Assembly (NCBI RefSeq): GCF_027352905.1 | Contig: NZ_DAIEIF010000015.1 | Span: forward strand, 1 to 57,463 | Reading direction: 5' to 3' | Length of the DNA: 57,463 nucleotides | Source: Acidocella sp. | GTDB taxonomy: Bacteria; Pseudomonadota; Alphaproteobacteria; Acetobacterales; Acetobacteraceae | In this document: in pieces, positions 29,275 to 37,176 of the stretch | Position numbering within the stretch: the first letter of the stretch is position 1 | Layout of the letters: each line of letters begins with the position of its first letter | Notes under the pieces: generated by a model | What the model was told of the DNA's origin: nothing | The model's database searches: none | The model's input: only the letters and a program-made list of their open reading frames with translations | Translations under genes and position numbers: made by a program

Positions 29275-30774
29275 ATGAGCGCGCAACAGCAAGATCAATA
29301 TGAGTATGGCAACTTCATTGCGGATGAGGAAATAAAACCGGCGAGCCGCCGCTTCACCTCCTACAATCCGACGACGGGCAAGGTCTGGGGCTCCTTCGCC
29401 GATTCGACGGCGAGCGAGGTCGGCCAGGCGGTCGATGCGGCTCACGCGGCCTTCAAGGGCCCCTGGGGCGCGCTCTCGCCCACACGGCGGGGACGGTTGC
29501 TGATGGCGTGGGGCGCGAAAATCGCGGCCGAGGCCGACCGCATCGCCGCGCTGGAAACCGGGCAGAACGGCAAGCTCTTCGCTGAAATGCGCGCCCAGCT
29601 GCGCGTCGCCGAGGATTGGCTCGTTTATTTCGGCGGGCTGGCGGACAAGGTGGAGGGCAGCGTCATCCCGCTCGACCGCACCAGCGTCCTCAACTACACG
29701 CTGCGCGAGCCCTATGGGGTGATCGCCATCATCGTGCCATGGAACTCCCCCACCTTTCTGACGGTCATGGGCGTGGCGCCCGCGCTCGCCGCCGGCAACA
29801 CCGTGGTCATCAAGCCTTCGGAGGTCACCTCCGCCTCCGCGATCGAGCTGGCGCGGCTGGCGGTCGAGGTCGGCATTCCGCCGGGGGTCGTCAATGTCGT
29901 CACCGGCCTGCGCGAGGCGGGAGAGGCGCTGGTCGGCCACCCCAAGGTGCGCAAGATCAATTTCACCGGCGGCGATAGAGGCGGGCGCGCCATCGCCAGC
30001 GCCGCCGGCCAGCGGCTGATCAGCTCCGTGCTCGAACTTGGCGGCAAGAGTCCCAACATCGTCTTCGCCGACGCCGATCTCGACCGCGCCGAGGCGGGGG
30101 TGCTCGCGGGCATTTTCGCCGCCGCCGGACAGACCTGCGTGGCGGGGTCGCGCGCCTATATCCAGCGCCCGGTTTATGAGGAGATGGTGGAGCGCCTGCG
30201 CCGCCGCGCCGCGGCGATCCGCATCGGCGACCCGATGGACGCCGAGACGCAGATGGGGCCGATCGCCACGCAGGCGCAGCTCGCCAAGGATGAAGCCATG
30301 GTGAAAAAAGCGGTCGCCGAGGGCGCCGAGATTCTCCATGGCGGCGAGCGCCTGAGACTCGACCCGTTTCCGGAGGGATATTTCTTCTCCCCCACCATCA
30401 TCCATCGCCTCTCGCCGGCCAACAGCCTGCTGCGCGAGGAGGTGTTCGGCCCGGTGCTGGCCGTCATTCCCTTTGATGACGAGGAGGAGGTCATCGCCGC
30501 CGCCAACGGCACGGATTTCGGCCTCGCCTCCGGCGTGTGGACGCGCGATTTGCGGCGGGCGCATGTGATGGCGCGGCGGATCGAGGCCGGAACGGTCTGG
30601 ATCAACACCTACCGCGCCATGGCCTTCAACTCCCCCTTTGGGGGTTATAAGGATAGCGGCATCGGCCGCCAGAACGGCCAGGAGGCCATCTATCAATACC
30701 TCCAGACCAAGAGCGTCTGGGTGGAGCTCAGCGACGAGGTTCAGGACCCCTTCGTCATCCGCGCGGGGCGCTGA
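29275..30774 (+). CDS. NAD(P)-dependent aldehyde dehydrogenase
   Basis: The 499-residue protein oxidises an aldehyde to a carboxylic acid. Family motifs are in order: IVPWNSPTFLTVMGVAPALA near residue 155, the FTGGDRGGRAI cofactor loop, catalytic Glu in LELGGKSPNIVFADAD, the nucleophile Cys in AAGQTCVAGSR near residue 288, and the EEVFGPVLAVIPFDDEEE segment. FTGG in place of the common FTGS is a minor variation. GAGGA sits 5 bases before ATG 29275. It is divergent from an alcohol dehydrogenase and followed by a dienelactone hydrolase. The physiological aldehyde is unknown. Confidence 0.94.
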   Translation: MSAQQQDQYEYGNFIADEEIKPASRRFTSYNPTTGKVWGSFADSTASEVGQAVDAAHAAFKGPWGALSPTRRGRLLMAWGAKIAAEADRIAALETGQNGKLFAEMRAQLRVAEDWLVYFGGLADKVEGSVIPLDRTSVLNYTLREPYGVIAIIVPWNSPTFLTVMGVAPALAAGNTVVIKPSEVTSASAIELARLAVEVGIPPGVVNVVTGLREAGEALVGHPKVRKINFTGGDRGGRAIASAAGQRLISSVLELGGKSPNIVFADADLDRAEAGVLAGIFAAAGQTCVAGSRAYIQRPVYEEMVERLRRRAAAIRIGDPMDAETQMGPIATQAQLAKDEAMVKKAVAEGAEILHGGERLRLDPFPEGYFFSPTIIHRLSPANSLLREEVFGPVLAVIPFDDEEEVIAAANGTDFGLASGVWTRDLRRAHVMARRIEAGTVWINTYRAMAFNSPFGGYKDSGIGRQNGQEAIYQYLQTKSVWVELSDEVQDPFVIRAGR

Positions 30775-30776
30775 AC

Positions 30777-30798
30777 AAGGGCCGGTTTTGCCGGCCTT
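30777..30798 (+). terminator. weak hairpin after the aldehyde dehydrogenase gene
   Basis: GGCCGG (30780-30785) pairs with CCGGCC (30791-30796) around TTTTG, flanked by AA/TT. There is no T-tract. It sits a few bases after the stop codon and may only attenuate. Confidence 0.3.
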
Positions 30799-30851
30799 GC
30801 CTTCGCGCCAGGGATGACAATATCCACGGATGAACAGAAAGGGCCGCGCCG

Positions 30852-31511
30852 ATGATGACACTGACCGCCGCCGACGGGCATCAATTCCAGACCTTCGAGG
30901 CCGGCAACGTCAACGCCCCGCGCGGGCTGGTGGTGTTGCAGGAGATTTTCGGTGTCAACCACCATATCCGCAAGGTGGCGGAGCGGCTGGCCGGCTATGG
31001 TTACAGGGTCCTGGCGCCGGCCTTGTTCGACCGGGTGCGGCCGGGCATCGAACTGGGCTATACCGAGGCGGATATCAAAGCCGGGCTGGAGGCCAGGGCT
31101 CAGATCCCGCTGGAAAAGACCCTGGCCGATATCGAGGCCACGGCCGCCGCCTTTGGTGAGGGCAAACCGGTGGGCGTCATTGGCTATTGCTGGGGCGGGA
31201 CGCTGAGCTGGGAGGCCGCGACCCGCACCCGCGCCTTCAAGGCGGCGAGCTGCTGGTATGGCGCCGGCATCGCCGCCCGCAAGGACGCCAGGCCCAACTG
31301 CCCGGTGCAGATGCATTTCGGCGCCCTGGACAAAAGCATTCCGCTCAGCGATGTCGAGGCCATCCGCGCCGCCCAGCCGGGCGTGGAGATCTATGTTTAC
31401 GAAGGCGCCGATCATGGCTTCGGCTGCGAGGAACGGGCGAGTTTCAGCCCGCGGGATTGGGAATTGGCGGAGCTTCGCTCCCTGGTGCTGTTCGCCGAGC
31501 ATCTGCGCTGA
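30852..31511 (+). CDS. dienelactone hydrolase family protein
   Basis: The 219-residue alpha/beta hydrolase resembles carboxymethylenebutenolidase. The nucleophile is Cys in GYCWGGTLSWEAATR, where DLH enzymes carry a Cys-Asp-His triad. The Asp is probably in FGALDKSIP and the His in GADHGFGCEER. An early VVLQEIFGVNHHIRKVAERL block holds the conserved Glu that modulates the Cys. No aromatic ring-cleavage genes are near, so it may act on another lactone or ester. It follows the aldehyde dehydrogenase in the same direction after 77 bases. Confidence 0.9.
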   Translation: MMTLTAADGHQFQTFEAGNVNAPRGLVVLQEIFGVNHHIRKVAERLAGYGYRVLAPALFDRVRPGIELGYTEADIKAGLEARAQIPLEKTLADIEATAAAFGEGKPVGVIGYCWGGTLSWEAATRTRAFKAASCWYGAGIAARKDARPNCPVQMHFGALDKSIPLSDVEAIRAAQPGVEIYVYEGADHGFGCEERASFSPRDWELAELRSLVLFAEHLR

Positions 31512-31586
31512 AAGCCTTGCTCCGCCCTCTTGCCGGGCGGGCGGGCGGCGTGGCACCAACGCCCCGATGAACCGGAGCCGGAGCCT

Positions 31587-33554
31587 TTGAGCGATTTGTT
31601 TGAGAGCCCCGCCGCGCGCGGCTATGGCGCGGGGGATATCGAGGTGCTGGAGGGGCTGGAGCCGGTCCGCCGGCGCCCCGGCATGTATGTTGGCGGCACG
31701 GATGAGACCGCGCTGCACCATCTCGCCGCCGAGATTCTCGACAATGCGATGGACGAAGCGGTGGCGGGCCATGCCACCACCATCGAGGTCAACCTTGCCG
31801 CTGGCAACCGGCTCACCATCCGCGATAACGGGCGGGGCATACCGGTCGAGCCGCACCCCAAATTTCCCGGCAAATCGGCCCTGGAAGTCATTTTCACCAC
31901 GCTGCATTCCGGCGGCAAATTTTCCGGCAAGGCCTATTCCACCTCGGGCGGGCTGCATGGCGTCGGCTCCTCGGTGGTCAATGCGCTCTCCCTCAGCCTC
32001 ACCGCCGAGGTCGCGCGCGAGCGCAAGCTCTACCGCCAGCTTTACGCGCGCGGCGCGCCGCAGACCGGGCTGGAGGAGGTGGGCCCGGCGCCCAACCGGC
32101 GCGGCACCTCGATCAGCTTCGTCCCCGACCCCGAGATTTTCGGCGGGCTGAAATTTTCCCCGGCGCGGCTCTTCAGGCTGTGCCGCTCCAAGGCCTATCT
32201 GTTCCGCGGCGTTAAAATCCGCTGGTCGTGCGATGCCGCCTTGCTCAAGGCCGAGGCCGAGGTTCCGGCCGAGGCGGAGCTGCATTTCCCCGGCGGGCTG
32301 CGCGATTCGCTGGCGGCTGAGCTGGGCGAGACGCCGCTCGCCTTACCCGAGATCTGGGCGGGCGAGGCGAAATTCGCGCCCGCGCGGGGAGAGGACCAGG
32401 GCCGGCTGGAATGGGCTTTGGCCTGGACAGAGCAGGGCGAGGGCGGGATCGACACCTATTGCAACACCGTGCCCACGCCGCTCGGCGGCACGCATGAGGC
32501 CGGGATGCGCGCGGCGCTGCTCAAAGGGCTGCGCGCCTGGGCGGAGACGCGCGGCAATAAGCGCGGGGCCGCCATCACCGCCGAGGATGTGCTGGGCGGG
32601 CTGCGCGCCAAGCTCTCCCTGTTCATCCGCGAGCCGCAATTCCAGGGCCAGACCAAGGAAAAGCTGACGACGCCGGAGGCCGCGCGCCTGACCGAAACCT
32701 CATTGCGGGACCGGTTCGACCATTTCCTGGCGGGCGACCCCGCCAATGCCGATAATCTGCTGGCCTATGTGATCGACCGGGCCGAGGAGAGGCTGCGCCG
32801 CAAGGAGGCGAAGGACACGCCCCGCAAATCGGCGACGCGGCGGCTGCGCCTTCCCGGCAAATTGGCTGATTGCGCCACGGAAAATGCCGAGGGCACCGAA
32901 ATCTTCCTCGTCGAGGGCGATTCCGCCGGCGGCTCCGCCAAGCAGGCGCGCAACCGCAACAGCCAGGCGATTTTACCGTTGAAGGGCAAGATCCTCAATG
33001 TGGCCTCCGCCTCGGTGGAGAAATTGCGGCAGAACCAGGAATTGAAGGATCTGATCGAGGCGCTGGGTTGCGGCGCGGGACCGGGCTTCAACCGCGCCAA
33101 TCTGCGTTATGAACGGGTCATCATCATGACCGACGCGGATGTGGATGGCGCGCATATCGCCTCGCTGCTGATGACCTTTTTCTACCGGGAGATGCCGGAG
33201 CTGATCCGGCATGGGCATGTCTATCTGGCGCAGCCGCCGCTTTACCGGCTGACGCAGGGCGCCAAAAGCGTGTACGCGATGGATGACGCCGCGCGCGAGA
33301 AACTTCAAAAGACCTTCAAGCCGGGAGCCAAGATCGAGATCAGCCGTTTCAAGGGGCTGGGCGAGATGCCGCCCGCCGTGCTGAAGGAAACGACGATGGA
33401 CCCGGCCAAGCGCACGCTGCTGCGAATCGTCGCGCCGCCGGAATCGCGGGCCGAAACCTCCGGACTCGTGGATAGCCTGATGGGCAAGCGCCCGGAATTG
33501 CGGTTTCAATTCATCCAGGAAAACGCGGGAAAGGTCGAGGAGGTCGATATTTGA
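31587..33554 (+). CDS. parE: DNA topoisomerase IV subunit B
   Basis: ParE is the ATPase subunit of topoisomerase IV, which unlinks daughter chromosomes. The 655-residue protein has the GHKL ATPase start DIEVLEGLEPVRRRPGMYVGG, IRDNGRGIPVEPHPKFPGKS and the GGLHGVGSSVVNALS lid. The TOPRIM domain follows, with EGDSAGGSAKQARNR and DADVDGAHIASLLMTFF. ParE type (not GyrB) is supported by the short C-terminal half and the ETTMDPAKRTLLRI end. I chose TTG 31587, which has GGAG 9 bases upstream. Farther upstream the frame is proline/arginine-rich. parC is not in the window. Confidence 0.95.
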   Translation: MSDLFESPAARGYGAGDIEVLEGLEPVRRRPGMYVGGTDETALHHLAAEILDNAMDEAVAGHATTIEVNLAAGNRLTIRDNGRGIPVEPHPKFPGKSALEVIFTTLHSGGKFSGKAYSTSGGLHGVGSSVVNALSLSLTAEVARERKLYRQLYARGAPQTGLEEVGPAPNRRGTSISFVPDPEIFGGLKFSPARLFRLCRSKAYLFRGVKIRWSCDAALLKAEAEVPAEAELHFPGGLRDSLAAELGETPLALPEIWAGEAKFAPARGEDQGRLEWALAWTEQGEGGIDTYCNTVPTPLGGTHEAGMRAALLKGLRAWAETRGNKRGAAITAEDVLGGLRAKLSLFIREPQFQGQTKEKLTTPEAARLTETSLRDRFDHFLAGDPANADNLLAYVIDRAEERLRRKEAKDTPRKSATRRLRLPGKLADCATENAEGTEIFLVEGDSAGGSAKQARNRNSQAILPLKGKILNVASASVEKLRQNQELKDLIEALGCGAGPGFNRANLRYERVIIMTDADVDGAHIASLLMTFFYREMPELIRHGHVYLAQPPLYRLTQGAKSVYAMDDAAREKLQKTFKPGAKIEISRFKGLGEMPPAVLKETTMDPAKRTLLRIVAPPESRAETSGLVDSLMGKRPELRFQFIQENAGKVEEVDI

Positions 33555-33564
33555 ACCGGCCGCC

Positions 33565-33876
33565 CTACGCCCTGAAATTCACCTCGTAGATCACGGTATC
33601 GGCGGTGAACCGCGCCTCGTGCCAGACATGGGGGGCGAAGTGGATCACCACACCTGGACGCAGCGCGATCTCCCCTTGCGCGCAGGTGAGCACGCCCTGC
33701 CCTTGCGCGACCATGAAGAATTGCTCGAAATCATGCTCGTGCCGCGCCGCCACCGTGCCGCCCGGCACCGCGACCCGCTTGAAATCGCCAGCCTTGCCGG
33801 GGATCAGCCGGCGGTCGGCCTTCTCATCACCATAAGGCGTGATGTCATCCCAATGGAAAACCTCGGTGCCGGACAC
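33565..33876 (-). CDS. small cupin-domain protein
   Basis: The 103-residue protein is a single cupin barrel. Motif 1 is GGTVAARHEHDFEQFFMVAQG, supplying two His and a Glu for metal. Motif 2 is PGVVIHFAPHVWHEARF, with the third His. GTG 33876 is the start, with an AAGGAC 8 bases upstream. Such proteins bind metal and a small ligand. The substrate cannot be inferred from the neighbours. It lies convergent to parE (10 bases apart) and is separated from the HU gene by a strong bidirectional terminator. Confidence 0.88.
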   Translation of the reverse strand: MSGTEVFHWDDITPYGDEKADRRLIPGKAGDFKRVAVPGGTVAARHEHDFEQFFMVAQGQGVLTCAQGEIALRPGVVIHFAPHVWHEARFTADTVIYEVNFRA

Positions 33877-33893
33877 AGACCCTGTCCTTTTAT

Positions 33894-33925
33894 AAAAAAA
33901 GCCCGGGAATTTCCCGGGCTTTTAT
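33894..33925. terminator. strong terminator between cupin and HU genes
   Basis: AAAAGCCCGGGAA (33897-33909) and TTCCCGGGCTTTT (33911-33923) form a near-perfect palindrome with A-run and T-run flanks. On the minus strand it ends transcription of the HU gene, whose stop is just before it. Confidence 0.9.
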
Positions 33926-33928
33926 AAA

Positions 33929-34198
33929 TCACACCATCTTCTTCAGCGAGGGCGATGCCTTGAAGCGCACGGTCTTGCCCGCCTTCACCTTGATCTCCTC
34001 GCCGGTGCGGGGATTGACGCCCTTGCGCGCCTTGGTCTTGCGCACGGTGAACGTGCCGAAGCTCGGCAGGGTGAACTTACCGTTCCTCTTCATTTCCTTA
34101 ACGATCGCCTCGATCAGCTCGCTGGCGGCGCGATTGGCGGCCACACCGGTGATCTCGGCGGAATTCTGAATGATTTCGGCAATGAACGCTTTCGACAT
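33929..34198 (-). CDS. hup: HU-family DNA-binding protein
   Basis: HU bends and compacts DNA as a dimer and is a main nucleoid protein. The 89-residue length and sequence are standard: SKAFIAEIIQNSAEITG helical body, the FTLPSFGTFTVRKTKARKG beta-arm start, NPRTGEEIKVKAGKTV and a final Phe-rich strand. I chose ATG 34198, which has AGGAAGAGG 7 bases upstream. TTG 34204 is less likely. A sigma70-type promoter lies upstream (34267-34295) and a strong terminator after it, so it is a single-gene unit. The paralogous H1-like protein at 20305 is unrelated in sequence. Confidence 0.95.
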   Translation of the reverse strand: MSKAFIAEIIQNSAEITGVAANRAASELIEAIVKEMKRNGKFTLPSFGTFTVRKTKARKGVNPRTGEEIKVKAGKTVRFKASPSLKKMV

Positions 34199-34266
34199 AT
34201 GCAAGCCTCTTCCTGTTGGCCCGGTTTGACTTGACTTTGCCGACCGGGAACTCCCTTTGGTTCAAA

Positions 34267-34295
34267 TTGATAGAATCGACGACCAGAGCTGGCAA
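34267..34295 (-). promoter_or_regulatory. candidate promoter of the HU gene
   Basis: On the minus strand TTGCCA (34295-34290) is followed after 17 bases by TATCAA (34272-34267). The match to sigma70 hexamers is 5 of 6 and 4 of 6. Transcription would start near 34260, giving a 60-base leader before ATG 34198. Confidence 0.55.
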
Positions 34296-34441
34296 TTCTT
34301 TTACCATACCGGATCGAACGCAAACCCTTTAGCCTTGGCCTCAATAAAAAACCAGGGGTATTCGCCGCTCTGTCAGATTTTTTTACAATTCTCCCGCCGG
34401 GGCCAATGAACCGGATGGCGGGCGCGGCCAAAATGGGAGAA

Positions 34442-34517
34442 TGGTGCCCAGGGGCGGAATCGAACCACCGACACTGCGATTTTCAGTCGCATGCTCTACC
34501 AACTGAGCTACCTGGGC
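34442..34517 (-). tRNA. tRNA-Phe (GAA anticodon)
   Basis: The 76-base gene on the minus strand starts GCCCAGG and ends CCTGGGC-A-CCA, giving a perfect 7-bp acceptor stem with encoded CCA. The D-arm contains AGCTCAGTTGGTAGAGC, the anticodon loop is CTGAAAA with anticodon GAA, and the T-loop is GGTTCGATTCC. It follows tRNA-Thr on the same strand after 48 bases, so both are probably in one transcript. Confidence 0.97.
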
Positions 34518-34565
34518 GCCTGGGTCCGGGTGCCTAAACCATCGGCCTTCCCGTTGCAAGCCCGC

Positions 34566-34640
34566 TGGTGCTGTCACTGGGAATTGAACCCAGGACCTCT
34601 TCATTACCAATGAAGTGCTCTACCCCTGAGCTATGACAGC
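34566..34640 (-). tRNA. tRNA-Thr (GGT anticodon)
   Basis: The 75-base gene on the minus strand starts GCTGTCA and ends TGACAGC-A-CCA, a perfect acceptor stem with encoded CCA. The D-arm is AGCTCAGGGGTAGAGC, the anticodon loop TTGGTAA gives anticodon GGT reading ACC/ACT, and the T-arm is GGGTTCAATTCCC. It lies upstream of tRNA-Phe and about 85 bases after the mtnP stop. Confidence 0.97.
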
Positions 34641-34724
34641 ATATCCGGCGGATACGGGGCGGTTCCTAACCGTTTGCGGCCTGGCCCGCAAGGGCGCGGA
34701 ACCGAAAATCCCGCCCGGCGCCGG

Positions 34725-35612
34725 TCAGTCCGGCCGCAGCATCCGCCCGGCGACGGCGTCCAGCTTGCGCAGCGCGGCCGGGTCGCGCGCCTCGGGCGCG
34801 GTGATCAGCGCATGGGTCAGGGCCGTGTCGCACCCGTGCGGGCAGGCCGGGCGCGGCGCGGCCAGGCGCGGCAGCACCTCCCTCACCAGAGCGCGGGCCT
34901 TATCGGCATTGCCGAGCAGCACCTTCACCACCTGCTCCACCGTCACCGCGTCGTGATCCTCGTGCCAGCAATCGTAATCGGTGACCATGGCGACGGTGGC
35001 GTAGTCGATCTCCGCCTCGCGCGCGAGCTTGGCCTCCGGCATGTTGGTCATGCCGATCACCGCGCAGCCCCAGGAGCGGTAGAGATTGCTCTCCGCCAGG
35101 GTGGAGAATTGCGGCCCCTCCATGACGAGATAGGTGCCGCCGCGCGTATGCGGCAGGCCGAGCGCCTTGAGGCTCGCCTCCAGCGCGTCCCCCAGCCGCC
35201 CGCATACGGGATGCGCCATCGAGACATGCGCCACGCAACCCGGGCCGAAGAAGCTCTTCTCGCGGGCGAAGGAGCGGTCGATGAACTGGTCCACCACCAC
35301 GAAATGCCCGGGCGGCAACTCCTCCTTCAGCGAGCCGACGGCGGAGAGGGAGATGATGTCCGTCACCCCCAGCCGCTTCAGCCCGTCGATATTGGCGCGG
35401 TAATTGAGCGCGGTGGGCGAGGTTTTATGTCCCCGCCCGTGCCGGGGCAGAAACACCACTTTCTGAGTCTCGTACCGGCCGGTGAGAAACTCGTCGGAGG
35501 GCTCGCCCCACGGCGTTTCCACCCTCACCCATTTGGTGTCGGTCAGGCCCTCGATATCATAAAGTCCCGAGCCGCCAATGATGCCGATGACCGGCTGCCT
35601 CGTCTCACCCAT
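34725..35612 (-). CDS. mtnP: S-methyl-5'-thioadenosine phosphorylase
   Basis: MtnP splits methylthioadenosine with phosphate into adenine and methylthioribose-1-phosphate, the substrate of MtnA (encoded at 18234-19322). The 295-residue protein has the phosphate loop GIIGGSGLYDIEG, the FLPRHGRGHKTSPTALNYRAN block, the EGPQFSTLAESNLYRSWG substrate segment, and the MTNMPEAKLAREAEIDYATV region. This last block, with Asn-Met-Pro, favours methylthioadenosine over guanosine-type substrates. It lies on the minus strand between the tRNAs and the DEAD-box helicase. The pathway genes are scattered, unlike organisms with an mtn operon. Confidence 0.95.
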   Translation of the reverse strand: MGETRQPVIGIIGGSGLYDIEGLTDTKWVRVETPWGEPSDEFLTGRYETQKVVFLPRHGRGHKTSPTALNYRANIDGLKRLGVTDIISLSAVGSLKEELPPGHFVVVDQFIDRSFAREKSFFGPGCVAHVSMAHPVCGRLGDALEASLKALGLPHTRGGTYLVMEGPQFSTLAESNLYRSWGCAVIGMTNMPEAKLAREAEIDYATVAMVTDYDCWHEDHDAVTVEQVVKVLLGNADKARALVREVLPRLAAPRPACPHGCDTALTHALITAPEARDPAALRKLDAVAGRMLRPD

Positions 35613-35645
35613 AACCGCGCTCCCTTTCAGCGATGCCGCGGCGCT

Positions 35646-36884
35646 TCATGCCACTTTGCGCTTTTCCTGGTAAGGCGGGCGGCGCGGTTTGATCTTGCGC
35701 ACCTGCATGTCCGGGTGGCGCTGGGGTTTGCGCGGCGGCAGGGCCTGGCGGGGCCGCTCGCCCCCGGCCACGCGCAGCCTGACACCGGTGAGCTTCTCGA
35801 TCTGGTTGAGATAGGCAAGCTCGGTCGCGTCGCAGAAGGCCACCGCCATCCCGTCCGCGCCGTTGCGGGCCGTGCGGCCGATGCGGTGGACATAGCTCTC
35901 CGGCTCATTCGGCAGCTCGAAATTGATGACATGGCTGACGCCGCTCACATCGATGCCGCGGGCGGCGAGATCGGTGGCGACCAGCGCCCGCACCTCCCCG
36001 GATTTGAACGCCTCCAGCGCCCGCTGGCGCTGGCCCTGGCTGAGATTGCCATGCATCGCCGCCGCCGGAATGCGCGCGGCGTTCAGCATCGCCGCCACCC
36101 GGTCCGCCCCGCGCTTGGTGCGGGTGAAGACGATGGTCTTGGCGAAGTCCGGCTGCTGAAGGAGATTGACGAGCAGCGTCCGCTTCTCCGCCGACTCGGC
36201 GAAATACACGCTCTGCTCGATCCTCGCCGGGGTGGAGGCGACCGCGGCGATTTCCACCCGCACCGGCTCACGCAGCAGGCCATTGGCCAGCTTGGCGATC
36301 TCCGCCGGCATGGTGGCGGAAAACAGCGCCGATTGCCGGCGCTGCGGCAGCGCCGCCACCACCTTGCGGATGTCCGGCATGAAGCCGAGATCGAGCATGC
36401 GGTCGGCCTCGTCCAGCACGAAGAACTGGCATTGGTCGATGATCAGCTCGCGCGTGTTCATCAGATCCACCACCCGGCCGGGGCAGCCAACCACGATATC
36501 CGCGCCGCGCGCCATGCGCTGCACCTGGCCGAAGCGGCCGACCCCGCCCACCACCAGCACCGTGCGCAGCCCCAGCCCGGCGCCGAATTTCCTGATCTCC
36601 TGCTCGATCTGCACGGCCAGTTCCCGCGTGGGGGCCAGCACCAGAGCGCGGGTGGAAAAACGCCGGTTGTGCAATTTCTCGGTCGCCATGGCGTTGAGCA
36701 TGGGCAGGGCGAAGGCGGCGGTTTTGCCGGTGCCGGTCTGGGCGATGCCCAGCACATCGCGGCCCGCCAGCCCGTGCGGGATTGCCCCGGCCTGGATGGG
36801 GGTGGGCTTGATGAAGCCCGTGGCTTTCAGCGCCCCCAAAATTGGCGTGGCGAGACCAAAAGACTCAAACGTCAAATCATTCAC
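35646..36884 (-). CDS. DEAD-box ATP-dependent RNA helicase (RhlE-like)
   Basis: The 412-residue protein unwinds RNA using ATP. The motifs are in order: Q-motif with Phe-Gly-Leu upstream and PTPIQAGAIPHGLAGRD, motif I AQTGTGKTAAFALP, PTRELAVQI, motif II VLDEADRMLDLGF, SATMP, then VFTRTKRGADRVAAML, VATDLAARGIDVSGV and motif VI HRIGRTARNG. A short basic tail (residues 370-412, rich in Arg, Pro and Lys) may bind RNA. GTG 36884 is preferred since GGAG lies 9 bases upstream. The TTG three codons earlier is overlapped by that spacing. A 292-base region upstream contains a perfect hairpin (37006-37037). Confidence 0.94.
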   Translation of the reverse strand: MNDLTFESFGLATPILGALKATGFIKPTPIQAGAIPHGLAGRDVLGIAQTGTGKTAAFALPMLNAMATEKLHNRRFSTRALVLAPTRELAVQIEQEIRKFGAGLGLRTVLVVGGVGRFGQVQRMARGADIVVGCPGRVVDLMNTRELIIDQCQFFVLDEADRMLDLGFMPDIRKVVAALPQRRQSALFSATMPAEIAKLANGLLREPVRVEIAAVASTPARIEQSVYFAESAEKRTLLVNLLQQPDFAKTIVFTRTKRGADRVAAMLNAARIPAAAMHGNLSQGQRQRALEAFKSGEVRALVATDLAARGIDVSGVSHVINFELPNEPESYVHRIGRTARNGADGMAVAFCDATELAYLNQIEKLTGVRLRVAGGERPRQALPPRKPQRHPDMQVRKIKPRRPPYQEKRKVA

Positions 36885-37005
36885 AATAAACAACTCCGCC
36901 GCCAGGGCGTGTGCCCGGCGGTCAATGTCCGCAATCCCATGCGCGAAACTGGAAAAGGACGGTGCAAACAGCCCGTTGAGGGCGTCCCCGCCCTGTCAAA
37001 GCAAA

Positions 37006-37037
37006 CGCCGCCATGTCTCGTTCGCGCCATGGCGGCG
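37006..37037. promoter_or_regulatory. perfect 10-bp hairpin upstream of the helicase gene
   Basis: CGCCGCCATG (37006-37015) and CATGGCGGCG (37028-37037) form a perfect inverted repeat with a 12-base loop. It lies about 120 bases upstream of the helicase start, within a 292-base gap shared with the divergent glycosyltransferase gene. A structured leader is common for such helicase mRNAs. Apart from this the gap shows no gene. Confidence 0.45.
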
Positions 37038-37176
37038 GCTGGCTTCTCCTTACGCTCGTTCCTGCCGGCTGCGCAAGCCGCAACGCGCGCCGCTGCCATG
37101 CGGCTGGACTTCATCCGCCCCGCCCCGTAAGAAACATGATCCCCGGCGGGCTTCACACCTCGAAGGATCCAGAGCG

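Noticed and set aside
34674-37130. An 818-codon open frame on the plus strand across the mtnP and helicase genes
   Set aside because: It runs antisense through two unrelated genes and their gap, which a real gene would not do.
37029-37130. A 33-residue plus-strand reading frame (MAAAGFSLRSFLPAAQAA...) before GT9
   Set aside because: It starts within the perfect hairpin, lacks an SD and resembles no known protein; probably chance.
36166-37176. Upstream extension of the GT9 frame by about 337 codons
   Set aside because: This part is antisense to the helicase gene and Ser/Arg-rich. The glycosyltransferase similarity begins only after 37177, where a TTG with an SD is found.
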